DNA of 46,113 nucleotides from NCBI GenBank assembly GCA_902785555.1, contig CACZZB010000017.1, forward strand, positions 1-46,113, read 5' to 3'. This stretch comes from an uncultured Ruminococcus sp. (GTDB taxonomy: Bacteria > Bacillota > Clostridia > Oscillospirales > Acutalibacteraceae). Of the stretch, positions 1 to 7,824 are shown piece by piece (position 1 is the first letter of the stretch; each line of letters starts with the position of its first letter). Under the pieces are notes generated by a model. The model was not told the origin of the DNA. It worked only from the letters and a program-made list of their open reading frames with translations, and made no database searches. The translations under genes and the position numbers were made by a program.

Positions 1-21
1 ATCACTTGGATAGTTATGCAT
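1..21 (-). CDS. Possible start of another leftward gene (partial)
   Basis: On the minus strand an ATG at 21 follows an AGAGGG ribosome-site-like sequence and opens a frame that runs off the window edge after seven codons (MHNYPSD). It would be the next gene of the leftward cargo operon. Too little is visible to name it. From what usually accompanies DUF4391 proteins and SNF2 helicases, a DNA methyltransferase or a type III restriction-like subunit would be one guess, but nothing here shows that. Confidence 0.3.
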
Positions 22-83
22 TTACGTTCCCTCTTTGCTGTTTTTTCTTCATTATATTCTTTTCGAGAGCCTTTTTCAAGATT

Positions 84-503
84 TTAAACAGGCTCTAAAG
101 TTGTATGTAAGCTAAAATTGCTTATCGATTTTGGTGGAATATTAATCGGTTCGATAATATCATACTTATACCAATGTCCGTTGCTATGACGGGTACTATC
201 ATCTAAAGGTGTGTTGAAAAATATATCTTTTTTTCCATTATTAAAAACTACTGTAATATCTCTCATTATTTTAGTTTCTGTACTTGAATTGTAAACATCA
301 AAATCAAATTTCATTATATAATCTTCTGTCTGTTCTACACTTGTACTAATGGTTTGTCCGCCTCTACCATCCATACACAAAAATTCGTTTTTATAAGATA
401 TGATGTATATTTTTAACTTTCCTTTTTTATCATATCTTCCTAAAATCCACCCCAATAATGTTCCAAGCAAAGTACCTAAAATACCAATTATTGAATTATT
501 CAT
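84..503 (-). CDS. Small membrane-anchored hypothetical protein
   Basis: I do not recognise the family. The 139-residue protein begins with a hydrophobic segment (about residues 4-22, rich in Ile, Leu and Gly, with GxxxG-like spacing). A short basic stretch follows, then a soluble domain that looks beta-rich. A single N-terminal anchor with the domain on the cytoplasmic side is likely, given the RYDKKGK stretch after the helix. An AAAGGT ribosome site precedes the ATG. It is the fourth visible gene of the leftward cargo operon, about 20 bases after the DUF4391 gene, so it may be a membrane-associated accessory of that module. Function unknown. Confidence 0.6.
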   Translation of the reverse strand: MNNSIIGILGTLLGTLLGWILGRYDKKGKLKIYIISYKNEFLCMDGRGGQTISTSVEQTEDYIMKFDFDVYNSSTETKIMRDITVVFNNGKKDIFFNTPLDDSTRHSNGHWYKYDIIEPINIPPKSISNFSLHTTLEPV

Positions 504-526
504 AATTTTTTACCTTTCTTAATCTA

Positions 527-1162
527 TCACTCGTTGTGTAAAAATTTTAACTTTTCCAATTCTCTCTTGTATTCTTTGAGCTTTGAATAAATTTCAAATT
601 TCTTTTTGGGCTGCTGCTCTTTCCATGCGGATTTTTCTGTCTTTGCAATCAGCTTTTCAAGCTTTGTTATCTGCTCCTGCAACGCAAGACGTTCATCTAT
701 GGAAAGACTGCCCACATTTTCGGCTTGTTCTTCATAAAGTGCCGTCTGCTCCACAAACGAACTCCATATTTCATCAAGCGAACTGCCGTTCAATGTCAAA
801 GAAATCTCATTTTCATTCTTCCAACTTGTATTATACAATTTATTGTGATAAAGTGCAAGACTTTCTTTTTCGCCACACACAAGCACAAACAACAACTTAT
901 GCTGATTTTGCTTTGCAATAGCCTCCAGAATTCTGCCGTCAAAATCCTCTTTTGTAAGCGTTATACAAAGCACGAGTATTTCTTGTATTTCCGACGGTGT
1001 ATCCAGATTCAAACTGCGGTTTGACAGGCTGTTTTCCATGTCGATACGTTCAACGTCTGTCACAAATTTTTCTTTCAAAACCGCCGTCAGCGTAAGATGT
1101 TTATAAAAAGCCTCTTTGGGTAAACGTCTGTGTACCCTCGTTGAAACAGGAAATTCTATCAT
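527..1162 (-). CDS. DUF4391 domain protein
   Basis: The start is taken at the internal ATG at 1162, because an AAAGGGGG ribosome site lies just upstream; a longer frame to 1204 has no such site. The product is about 211 residues. Its beginning (IEFPVSTRVHRRLPKEAFY) and its lysine/glutamate-rich C-terminal helix, probably coiled coil, fit the DUF4391 family. That family is known mainly from operons with SNF2-type helicases and type III restriction/methylation-like genes. The molecular function is not established; it may be an adaptor of a helicase complex. Here it follows the helicase gene directly. The family call is by recognition of sequence features, not a search. Confidence 0.72.
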   Translation of the reverse strand: MIEFPVSTRVHRRLPKEAFYKHLTLTAVLKEKFVTDVERIDMENSLSNRSLNLDTPSEIQEILVLCITLTKEDFDGRILEAIAKQNQHKLLFVLVCGEKESLALYHNKLYNTSWKNENEISLTLNGSSLDEIWSSFVEQTALYEEQAENVGSLSIDERLALQEQITKLEKLIAKTEKSAWKEQQPKKKFEIYSKLKEYKRELEKLKFLHNE

Positions 1163-1202
1163 AAATACTTCCCCCTTTGTAAAAAGCCAAAATGACACAA
1201 TC

Positions 1203-1234
1203 AATTATTCATTATTAATTATTCATTATTAATT
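1203..1234. repeat. 14-bp tandem duplication between helicase and DUF4391 genes
   Basis: The unit AATTATTCATTATT occurs twice head to tail (1203-1216 and 1217-1230) and a third partial copy (AATT) follows. It lies between the helicase stop and the DUF4391 start. It may simply be slippage in AT-rich DNA. Confidence 0.7.
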
Positions 1235-1236
1235 GC

Positions 1237-4200
1237 TCATATCACCACCATAAAGCATATCAATTCAAAGTCATCAAGTCCCGAAAATCCGCCCGACAGG
1301 AATGTAGTTTGTCCTCCGCCGAAAAAGCTCTCAATATCACTTTCATCTTTGGCATTGATAATTGACATAATGGCATCTTCCAAAAGATGTGATACTCTCG
1401 CCATATTTTTACCGTTGTTGGTAGCCTTGTTGAACATGGAACACAATACTTTATCATGTACAGACTTTCCACGGGCAAGCCTACGCATTATATCAAGCGT
1501 TTCCTTTGGCTGTAAATGGTTGGTGATAATTTCCCCGTCCATTCCCACATATACCATATAGAACGGGTGCAGTCTGTTCTGATTCTCAATGTTGATATGT
1601 TCATTGATATTTTTAAGAATGAAGATAACACCGGGTTTATCGCCCTTTACAACGGCATGGATTCCAAATGGTGTATGGTCTATGTCGGGATGTTCTTTCA
1701 TGTATGCAAGCAAGTCCATGCGGAATTCATTCAGTCCCAAATCCATGATAGAAACACCGTTTGTCATATCTTCGAGGTCAACGACTTCCTCCTGTAATTT
1801 CTGTAACTGAGTACGGCGGTATTCCAAATCACCCTTTTCATTGACGTTGATAAGGTCATCATCACCCGTTGAAGTCATGACGGATATTCTCATTCTCGTT
1901 TCAACTCTCTTTTTGAGATTGATATATTCATCAAGGGCAAGGTCAGGCCAGAAATTGACAAGCTGAATAACGGCGTTTTTACTGCCGATACGGTCAATTC
2001 TTCCGAAACGCTGAATAATACGCACCGGATTCCAGTGTATATCATAGTTAATGCAGTAATCGCAATCCTGCAAATTCTGTCCCTCAGAGATACAGTCCGT
2101 TGCAATAAGAATATCTATTTCATGTTTATCATTGGGATATAAAACATTTTTATCCTTTGATTCGGGAGAAAAACACGCAAGAACATGATTCATATCCGCC
2201 TTGAATTTAGGGATAGTTGTTTTGCCGTCGATCGAACCTGTAACAAGTGCTGTATTCAATCCCAATTCTTTTTTGATAATTGCACTGATATTATCGAATA
2301 AATATTCTGCTGTATCAGAAAATGCGGTAAAGATCAGTATTTTTTTATTGCCCTCATTGATAGGTGAAGAAATTTTCTCACGAATAATTTTCAAAAGCTC
2401 ATTCAGTTTATAGTCATATTTCGGTGTAATATCCTCAACCATAGAGATAAGCAAAGCCAGATTTTCTATATCTTCGTCAATGTCACGTTTCCATGAAAGA
2501 TAATCCATATCACGCAGGTCTATTTTAATTTTCTTTCCGACTGCAAAGAAATCCGTATTCTGATCGTCAAAGTCAAAATCTCCTGCAATCTCTGAAAAAT
2601 CCTGTGTTTCATCAAGAATCGAAATTCCTGTTTTGATAAAGTTTTCTATCACATTTGAAGTTTCGCTGAGAAAATCATATACACGCTGTACCGTCAGCAG
2701 AAAAGAATGTACCGAACTTTCCATTCTTTTGAGTAAATTGATACCCATCAATTTTCGGATACCCATTTCACGACCTTTCCGGAAATTCTCTGTTTCTTCT
2801 TCGTTCAGATATTTATGCAGTTTACTTGCCTGTATGTATATGATTGGTGTATAGATGGTCAGATTAAGTTTTATCAGAATTTCAAATATTTCACGATAGT
2901 TGACTGCACCCGAAAGATTTGTCAGTTTCGGACTCAATGATACAGGTTTATTTCTTTTCGGGAACGTGCCTATATCACTTATATCATAGAAATTTTGAAT
3001 ATGTTTCCTTGAACGTGCTATCGTCACACTGTCAAGCACTTCAAAAAAATCAAAATCAAGCCTTGACAAAAGTGCATTTGTTGTACGCTCGTCATCGGGA
3101 AGTTTACACCAGGCATTATAAACTCTTTGTGCCTGACGGAATATCGTGTCTATATCGGATTTTGTCTTTAATTTTTCATTTATTTCGGCAGGATTTCCCT
3201 CATAGGCAAGGGCAAGCTGATTTCTTAAATCGTTGAAACGATTATTAACAGGCGTCGCAGAAAGCATCAGCACTTTTGTTTTGACACCCGGCTTTATTAC
3301 ACGGTTCATAAGACGCATATAACGATTTTCTTTTTCTCCGCCGTGACTGTTCGTTCCGTTGCCGTTACGGAAATTATGGCTTTCATCAATGACAACAAGA
3401 CCGTAATTTCCCCAGTTGATGTGTTCAATTGGCATACCCATAATCGTTTTTCCGTTTTCTCTCGAAAGGTCTGTATGATAAAGAATGTCATAACTCAATC
3501 TGTCTGCCGATAACGGATTATTGATAAGATTGCCACGAAAATTCATCCAGTTTTCAGATAGTTTTTTCGGGCAAAGCACAAGCACACTTTTATTTCTGCA
3601 TTCATAATACTTGATAACAGCAAGAGCTGTAAACGTCTTTCCAAGTCCCACACTGTCAGCCAAAATACAGCCGTTATACTGTTCAAGTTTATTGATGATA
3701 CCCAGAGCAGCGTCTTTCTGAAAGTTGAACAGTTTATTCCATATCACACTATTTTTGAAACCTGTATTTTCATCGGGCAAAACATCTTCCGAAATATCCT
3801 CCAAAAATTCATTGAAAATATTGTACAGTGTCATAAAATAAACAAGTTCGGGAGAATTTTCCTGATATACCGCACCGATCATTTCAATAACTTCTTCCGT
3901 TACATCTTTCAGTTTTTCCGAGTCTTTCCAAATGGAATTGAATATCCTCAAAAATTCCTTACTTGCGGGATTTTCCATGCGTGTGACCATATTCGTAAGA
4001 TTATTTCCACGCTCACAGCCCAAATCAACAGTAGTAAATGTATTGATCGGCATATATGTATATGTTTCGTCATTACCATCAATCAATAAAAAGTTGTTCA
4101 TTCCCTCATGAGTAGTATTCGTTTTGAAACGCACTTTTTTTCGTATCCATTCCGCACACTCTTTTGCAACGGCTTTCTGCTTGAGTTCATTACGCAGTCT

Positions 4201-4467
4201 TATTTCAAATTCTGTACCATACAAACTCTTTTCTCTTATCAAACGAGGAATATAAAATTCCCGTTTTTCCTTTTTTGACTTTTCGCTGACAAATGTAGGT
4301 GATGTGAAAATAAATCTTAATTCTTCACATGATTCAAGTTGCTTTTTCAATTCCTGATAGGCATATATAGAAAAGCAGGCTGCCGCAACAGATATGCGGC
4401 TGCCTTTTTGTATCGTCTTGATAAGATCATCTCTGACCACTTTGGTTGTATTATTGAAAACTTCCAT
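1237..4467 (-). CDS. SNF2-family helicase with PLD-like N-terminal region
   Basis: The protein of about 1,076 residues is a superfamily 2 ATPase that should translocate on or remodel DNA. Visible motifs: motif I DSVGLGKTF (about residue 271 from this start), motif II DESH, motif III LSATPVNN and motif VI QRFGRIDRIG. The first 170 residues resemble the phospholipase-D-like region often found before this helicase type (IRFIFTSPTF-like strand), but I see no intact HxK pair, so nuclease activity there is doubtful. The start at 4467 is chosen for its GGGGAG ribosome site; the longer frame to 4494 overlaps the upstream gene by ATGA. With DUF4391 downstream and a zinc protein upstream in a mobile element, an anti-phage or restriction-like role is the best inference. 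No methyltransferase is visible in the window. Confidence 0.85.
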   Translation of the reverse strand: MEVFNNTTKVVRDDLIKTIQKGSRISVAAACFSIYAYQELKKQLESCEELRFIFTSPTFVSEKSKKEKREFYIPRLIREKSLYGTEFEIRLRNELKQKAVAKECAEWIRKKVRFKTNTTHEGMNNFLLIDGNDETYTYMPINTFTTVDLGCERGNNLTNMVTRMENPASKEFLRIFNSIWKDSEKLKDVTEEVIEMIGAVYQENSPELVYFMTLYNIFNEFLEDISEDVLPDENTGFKNSVIWNKLFNFQKDAALGIINKLEQYNGCILADSVGLGKTFTALAVIKYYECRNKSVLVLCPKKLSENWMNFRGNLINNPLSADRLSYDILYHTDLSRENGKTIMGMPIEHINWGNYGLVVIDESHNFRNGNGTNSHGGEKENRYMRLMNRVIKPGVKTKVLMLSATPVNNRFNDLRNQLALAYEGNPAEINEKLKTKSDIDTIFRQAQRVYNAWCKLPDDERTTNALLSRLDFDFFEVLDSVTIARSRKHIQNFYDISDIGTFPKRNKPVSLSPKLTNLSGAVNYREIFEILIKLNLTIYTPIIYIQASKLHKYLNEEETENFRKGREMGIRKLMGINLLKRMESSVHSFLLTVQRVYDFLSETSNVIENFIKTGISILDETQDFSEIAGDFDFDDQNTDFFAVGKKIKIDLRDMDYLSWKRDIDEDIENLALLISMVEDITPKYDYKLNELLKIIREKISSPINEGNKKILIFTAFSDTAEYLFDNISAIIKKELGLNTALVTGSIDGKTTIPKFKADMNHVLACFSPESKDKNVLYPNDKHEIDILIATDCISEGQNLQDCDYCINYDIHWNPVRIIQRFGRIDRIGSKNAVIQLVNFWPDLALDEYINLKKRVETRMRISVMTSTGDDDLINVNEKGDLEYRRTQLQKLQEEVVDLEDMTNGVSIMDLGLNEFRMDLLAYMKEHPDIDHTPFGIHAVVKGDKPGVIFILKNINEHINIENQNRLHPFYMVYVGMDGEIITNHLQPKETLDIMRRLARGKSVHDKVLCSMFNKATNNGKNMARVSHLLEDAIMSIINAKDESDIESFFGGGQTTFLSGGFSGLDDFELICFMVVI

Positions 4468-4490
4468 ATAAACATATCTCCCCGAAAAAA

Positions 4491-5441
4491 TCATTCTTCA
4501 TCATAATTCCAGTCATTTTCTTTTATCCAATCTTCAAACTCACGAATCGACAGTCGTTCTTTAAGACAGAGATCACGACGTTTTCGGGCTTTTTTTGACC
4601 ATACTTTGAACTTTGCTTTATCAAGAGTACCATAATCTACCCTTCCTCTTTGACGTTTATATGCTTTCTCATAAATATCCAATACAATTTGTCTTGTATC
4701 ATCGTCTGCCATATCATTTACATCACCTAAATGGCTGAATTTGATCTGACGGCAGGTTTCATTGCGGCTCGTATCAAGTCTTTCGCAGAACTGAACATTT
4801 TTATGGTAATAGCATGGAAAAATTTTTTCGCAGCGTTTGCATTTCTTGAAAAGGATATCTTTTTTTGACATTTCGCAAAAAAGAAAATAAACAACATCGC
4901 TCGTATGTTTAGGATAGAGAACCTGACACATTTTACCATCAATATTCTCCAACTTTGTTGTAATCGTTCTTTCCCATTCAATATCTTTCGGAATTTCTCC
5001 ATTCAGGATTTTAAAAAAGTATAGTTTGATTTTCTTATATTCTTCAAGCAGAATACGATTTATTTCGGGTTGTTGATCATCCTGTCTTTTTACAATGGGA
5101 TAATCAAACCATGTGGAATTCAAATATTCACTGTTATACCCTTCATTGAACCAACTTTCTTTCTGATCCTGAATGAACACATAAAAAGAACCATATTTCA
5201 TTATCTCTCTATGAGGATGAATAACATCTTTTATTTTTCCTTCGGTAACGTACTCCATATAATGGTATGCTGAACCAATCAAATTCCCGACAAAACTAAT
5301 AAATTCTTCATTCATATATACATAATCACAAAGTGCTCTCGGAAAAAAATCATGATACTCAGAAATAAGTTTTTCTTCGTTACTATCCCATATCTGAAAA
5401 TACTCCATATTATCTTTTATAAAAACCTTGTAAACATTCAT
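4491..5441 (-). CDS. DUF6076-like protein with C-terminal zinc-binding region
   Basis: First gene of the leftward cargo operon, about 316 residues from the ATG at 5441; a GTG at 5453 is an alternative start, and neither has a strong ribosome site. The N-terminal two thirds show no motif I know. The C-terminal part carries FKKCKRCEKIFPCYY and then C and CRQI, a C-x2-C ... C ... C arrangement followed by a basic helical tail. This matches DUF6076-type proteins of Clostridia as I remember them, which end in a similar zinc ribbon. Role unknown; nucleic-acid binding is plausible from the zinc site and the basic tail. It ends 23 bases before the preferred helicase start. Confidence 0.6.
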   Translation of the reverse strand: MNVYKVFIKDNMEYFQIWDSNEEKLISEYHDFFPRALCDYVYMNEEFISFVGNLIGSAYHYMEYVTEGKIKDVIHPHREIMKYGSFYVFIQDQKESWFNEGYNSEYLNSTWFDYPIVKRQDDQQPEINRILLEEYKKIKLYFFKILNGEIPKDIEWERTITTKLENIDGKMCQVLYPKHTSDVVYFLFCEMSKKDILFKKCKRCEKIFPCYYHKNVQFCERLDTSRNETCRQIKFSHLGDVNDMADDDTRQIVLDIYEKAYKRQRGRVDYGTLDKAKFKVWSKKARKRRDLCLKERLSIREFEDWIKENDWNYDEE

Positions 5442-5471
5442 AATCGACACCACACATTTTTATTTGATATT

Positions 5472-5500
5472 ATTATATTATAAATTATAGTAATTTGCAA
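5472..5500 (-). promoter_or_regulatory. Promoter of the leftward cargo operon with TTGCAA palindrome at -35
   Basis: On the minus strand TTGCAA (5495-5500) and TATAAT (5472-5477) are separated by exactly 17 bases. The -35 hexamer is the centre of a perfect palindrome AATTTGCAAATT (5492-5503). The same TTGCAA core is repeated in the iteron region at 6800-7070, which suggests a shared regulator. Confidence 0.6.
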
Positions 5501-5523
5501 ATTTATTTTTAAAATTACTTGAT

Positions 5524-5552
5524 TTTTTGCAATCTGTATGGTAGTATATAAT
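5524..5552 (+). promoter_or_regulatory. Probable promoter of the HTH-RepA operon
   Basis: A consensus -10 TATAAT lies at 5547-5552, with a poor -35 (TTTTTG at 5524-5529, 17 bases away). A TTGCAATC site (5527-5534) overlaps the -35/spacer region, so a protein that binds TTGCAA could repress here too. Confidence 0.45.
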
Positions 5553-5605
5553 TATGGTAAAAACTAAATTAAAAATACTATATAAAGAAAAGGAGAGATG
5601 AAACA

Positions 5606-5833
5606 ATGTTAGATCGTGAGGAACTCAAAAACTTGCCGCCTTTGCTGACCACTCAGGAACTTGCCAAAGTGCTTGGCATATCTGTACCGTTCTGCTACAC
5701 ACTTGTAAAATCAAAAGGCTTTCCGAGTTTCCGTATAGGAAAAAAATGGATTATTGCCACTGATAAGCTGATGGAATGGATAAACTTGCAGACAAGTTCA
5801 GATGAAAACAAAAATATCAGGAAGGTGCAGTAA
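5606..5833 (+). CDS. Excisionase-family helix-turn-helix protein
   Basis: A 75-residue protein with the MerR-like helix-turn-helix of the excisionase family (HTH_17 type): LLTTQELAKVLGISVPFCY, then FPSFRIGKKWII, the typical wing. An AAGGAGAG ribosome site precedes the ATG. Such proteins act as recombination directionality factors or as repressors in mobile elements. Its stop codon is followed directly by the ATG of the RepA-type ATPase gene, so the two are co-translated. It is divergent from the cargo operon and could control both directions, possibly through the TTGCAA sites. That regulatory role is inferred. Confidence 0.85.
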   Translation: MLDREELKNLPPLLTTQELAKVLGISVPFCYTLVKSKGFPSFRIGKKWIIATDKLMEWINLQTSSDENKNIRKVQ

Positions 5834-6799
5834 ATGGACAACAAACCTGAATTACGTCTGATAAACATGGCAGATGTTGAAGCGACTGATGTACAATGGC
5901 TTTGGTATCCCTATATTCCCTACGGCAAGATAACCATTATACAAGGCGATCCGGGTGAGGGAAAAACTACTCTTGTGCTGAATTTGGCAGCTATACTGTC
6001 AAGAGGAGAAAAATTGCCCGAAACCGATATCGACATTGAGCCTGTCAATATCATCTATCAGACAGCGGAAGATGGTCTTTCTGATACCGTTAAACCACGC
6101 TTAATTGCCGCCAATGCAAAATTTTCCATGATAACTGTTATTGATGAAAGCAAAAGCCGTCTGTCACTTACCGACAGCCGTTTGGAAGAAGCTATTGAAC
6201 AGACAAATGCAAAGTTGATTATTCTTGATCCTATACAGGCATATATCGGTGCAAGCGTTGACATGAACAGACCAAACGAGATACGAGATATTATGACACA
6301 CCTCAAATTCGTTGCAGAAAAATATCAATGTGCCGTTATTCTTATCGGTCATCTGAACAAGGCTACGGGCATGAAAGCGTCGTATCGTGGTTTAGGCTCT
6401 GTTGATATTCAGGCTGCTGCGAGGAGTGTTCTACTTGTCGGCAGAGTGAAAGACAGCCCAACCATAAGGGTAATGGCTCCAACAAAAAGCAGTCTTGCAC
6501 CCGAAGGTGAACCCATTGCATTTGAACTCAACAAGGAAACAGGTTTTCACTTTATCGGAAAATACGACATTTCCATTGATGATCTTCTGAATGGCACAAG
6601 CAGCGTTTCCAAATTGGAACAGGCAGAAAAACTTTTGAATGATATACTTTCTGACGGAACTCCAAAATCGCAAAAGGTGATACAACAGCAAGCGAAATAC
6701 AGAAACATATCCGACAGAACATTAAACGAAGCCAAAAGAAATTTGAATATCAAATCAATCAAAGCAAAAGACGAATGGCTCTGGCGGTTGCCAAAGTAA
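5834..6799 (+). CDS. RepA-type AAA ATPase (replicative helicase-like)
   Basis: A 321-residue RecA-fold ATPase of the AAA_25/RepA type. Walker A is GDPGEGKT (residues 38-45), Walker B is LIILDP (128-133), and a GHLNK sensor-like motif (near 173) precedes an RGLGSVDIQAAARS segment typical of hexameric RepA-like helicases. A C-terminal region of about 80 residues looks like a winged-helix or primosome-like tail. In plasmids and integrative elements such proteins unwind DNA during autonomous replication. It starts immediately after the HTH gene and is followed by a 620-base region with iteron-like repeats, which fits a replication module. Exact replication mode is unknown. Confidence 0.82.
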   Translation: MDNKPELRLINMADVEATDVQWLWYPYIPYGKITIIQGDPGEGKTTLVLNLAAILSRGEKLPETDIDIEPVNIIYQTAEDGLSDTVKPRLIAANAKFSMITVIDESKSRLSLTDSRLEEAIEQTNAKLIILDPIQAYIGASVDMNRPNEIRDIMTHLKFVAEKYQCAVILIGHLNKATGMKASYRGLGSVDIQAAARSVLLVGRVKDSPTIRVMAPTKSSLAPEGEPIAFELNKETGFHFIGKYDISIDDLLNGTSSVSKLEQAEKLLNDILSDGTPKSQKVIQQQAKYRNISDRTLNEAKRNLNIKSIKAKDEWLWRLPK

Positions 6800-6801
6800 C
6801 A

Positions 6802-7097
6802 TTGCAATATTGTATGTAATAGAAAAATCTGCAACCTTGCAAGATTGCAAAAACTCTTAGACACATATATTTTGCAATCTTGATTATAGTAATAAAACAA
6901 GAAATTATTTTTACCAAAATCATAAAAATGCTTAATTTTTTGTGAATAATACGTTTGAATTCCATACAAAAATAAGTAAAACAGCAAAATATATCATAAT
7001 ATCAGCTTAAAAAAATCAACATTGCAAGATTGCAGAGAGTAAGGAATTTTGCAACCTTGCAATGTTGCAAAATCCTCTTAGACATACAATATTGCAG
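6802..7097. repeat. Iteron-like TTGCAA repeat clusters around an AT-rich core (putative origin)
   Basis: The hexamer TTGCAA occurs at 6802, 6837, 6845, 6872, 7022, 7049, 7057 and 7065, with close variants at 6829 (CTGCAA), 7030 and 7092 (TTGCAG). Many copies are exactly 8 bases apart, giving runs of three (6829/6837/6845 and 7049/7057/7065). The two runs sit in longer imperfect repeats of about 55 bases that also share CTCTTAGACA (6854-6863 and 7075-7084). Between them lies a very AT-rich stretch (about 6885-7020). Iterons flanking an AT-rich segment next to a RepA-type gene suggest a replication origin or a regulator-binding array. I see no gene in 6800-7422. Confidence 0.7.
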
Positions 7098-7256
7098 CCT
7101 TGACTGCCAAAAGAAAATCAAAATTCCGAAATTTTCATTTCATACAATCAGAAAATATTTTCTTTTCCTTAAGGTAATTTTTTCGGACTTTATAAAAATT
7201 GAATTTATGGTGAGCACAGCGATTTTTGATTTTGGCGGAGTGGCAAAATGGAAAGG

Positions 7257-7325
7257 GGTGTGGGGAATTCACCACCAAGCTGATTTGTATATCCTTTGGA
7301 TAGCACAAATCTATGCTTGCTAATC
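7257..7325 (+). other. Candidate origin of transfer (oriT)
   Basis: Two inverted repeats lie in the leader of mobC. One is a 16-base imperfect palindrome centred on GAATTC (7260-7275). The other is ATTTGT-TATCC / GGATA-ACAAAT around a 3-base loop (7283-7310). A GCTTGC-containing stretch follows. An inverted repeat followed by a nick site directly upstream of mobC and a relaxase gene is the usual layout of oriT. The nick position cannot be fixed by eye. Confidence 0.5.
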
Positions 7326-7370
7326 CCTGATACCTCGAAGTCATATTTTTCGGAAAAACATGGTAAAGAA

Positions 7371-7388
7371 TGCCTATTTTTAGAGGCA
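7371..7388 (+). other. Small hairpin in the mobC leader
   Basis: TGCCT (7371-7375) and AGGCA (7384-7388) can pair around an 8-base loop, about 35 bases before the mobC start. There is no T-run after it, so it is not an obvious terminator; it may affect translation or be part of the transfer origin. Confidence 0.35.
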
Positions 7389-7422
7389 CTTAAAAACAAA
7401 TGAGAATGGAGAGTGAAAAAAG

Positions 7423-7824
7423 ATGAAACCTGAGAAGAAAACAGAGCAAATTTTAATAAGAGTGACACCTTCAGAAAAGAAATACATCACCGAAAATGCT
7501 GCGGCGGCACACATGAGTATATCGGCATACTTGGCAAGAGTGGCTGAGGAGAAAAAAGTTGTTGCATTGGATAATCTGCCGCAACTGATTTATCAGGTCA
7601 TGAAAATCGGTGTCAACATCAATCAGATCGCCTATATAGGCAACAGTCAGCGAATTCTTTACAAAGAACAGTTGCTTGCAGTTGTCAATCAGATGGAGGA
7701 AGTTAAGAAAATTCTTAGAAAAATCCTTGCAGCGATTTATGACGAAAAAGAGTGCAGTATCAAAACGCTTGAAAAGAAAATTGAAAAACTGATAGAAAGC
7801 GTGAGTGTGAATGGCAACGGTTAA
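7423..7824 (+). CDS. mobC: MobC relaxosome accessory protein
   Basis: A 133-residue protein. The N-terminal part (ILIRVTPSEKKYITENA ... MSISAYLAR) is a ribbon-helix-helix-like DNA-binding region, and the centre has GVNINQIA, a hallmark of the MobC family. The C-terminus is helical. MobC binds near oriT and helps the relaxase melt and nick DNA. A GGAGAG ribosome site precedes the ATG. The gene overlaps the relaxase gene by 14 bases, the usual coupled arrangement. Confidence 0.88.
   Translation: MKPEKKTEQILIRVTPSEKKYITENAAAAHMSISAYLARVAEEKKVVALDNLPQLIYQVMKIGVNINQIAYIGNSQRILYKEQLLAVVNQMEEVKKILRKILAAIYDEKECSIKTLEKKIEKLIESVSVNGNG

Noticed and set aside
1..83. Left end of the mobile element or SpoVT N-terminal half
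   Set aside because: Neither strand shows SpoVT N-terminal sequence or a repeat of the 11765 junction; the element continues off the window.
583..1024. Plus-strand open frames opposite the DUF4391 gene
   Set aside because: They are shadows of the minus-strand gene: no ribosome site and low-complexity products rich in Phe, Ile and Cys.
1237..4467. Calling the N-terminal part of the helicase an active phospholipase-D nuclease
   Set aside because: I could not find an HxK motif; only the general shape of the region is PLD-like.
84..5441. Calling the cargo operon a complete restriction-modification or DISARM system
   Set aside because: No methyltransferase, DUF1998 protein or nuclease subunit is visible in the window.
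7030..7323. Open frame of 97 codons in the putative origin region
   Set aside because: It begins inside the TTGCAA repeats, has no ribosome site and has an unlikely composition; the DNA there is better explained as origin and oriT.
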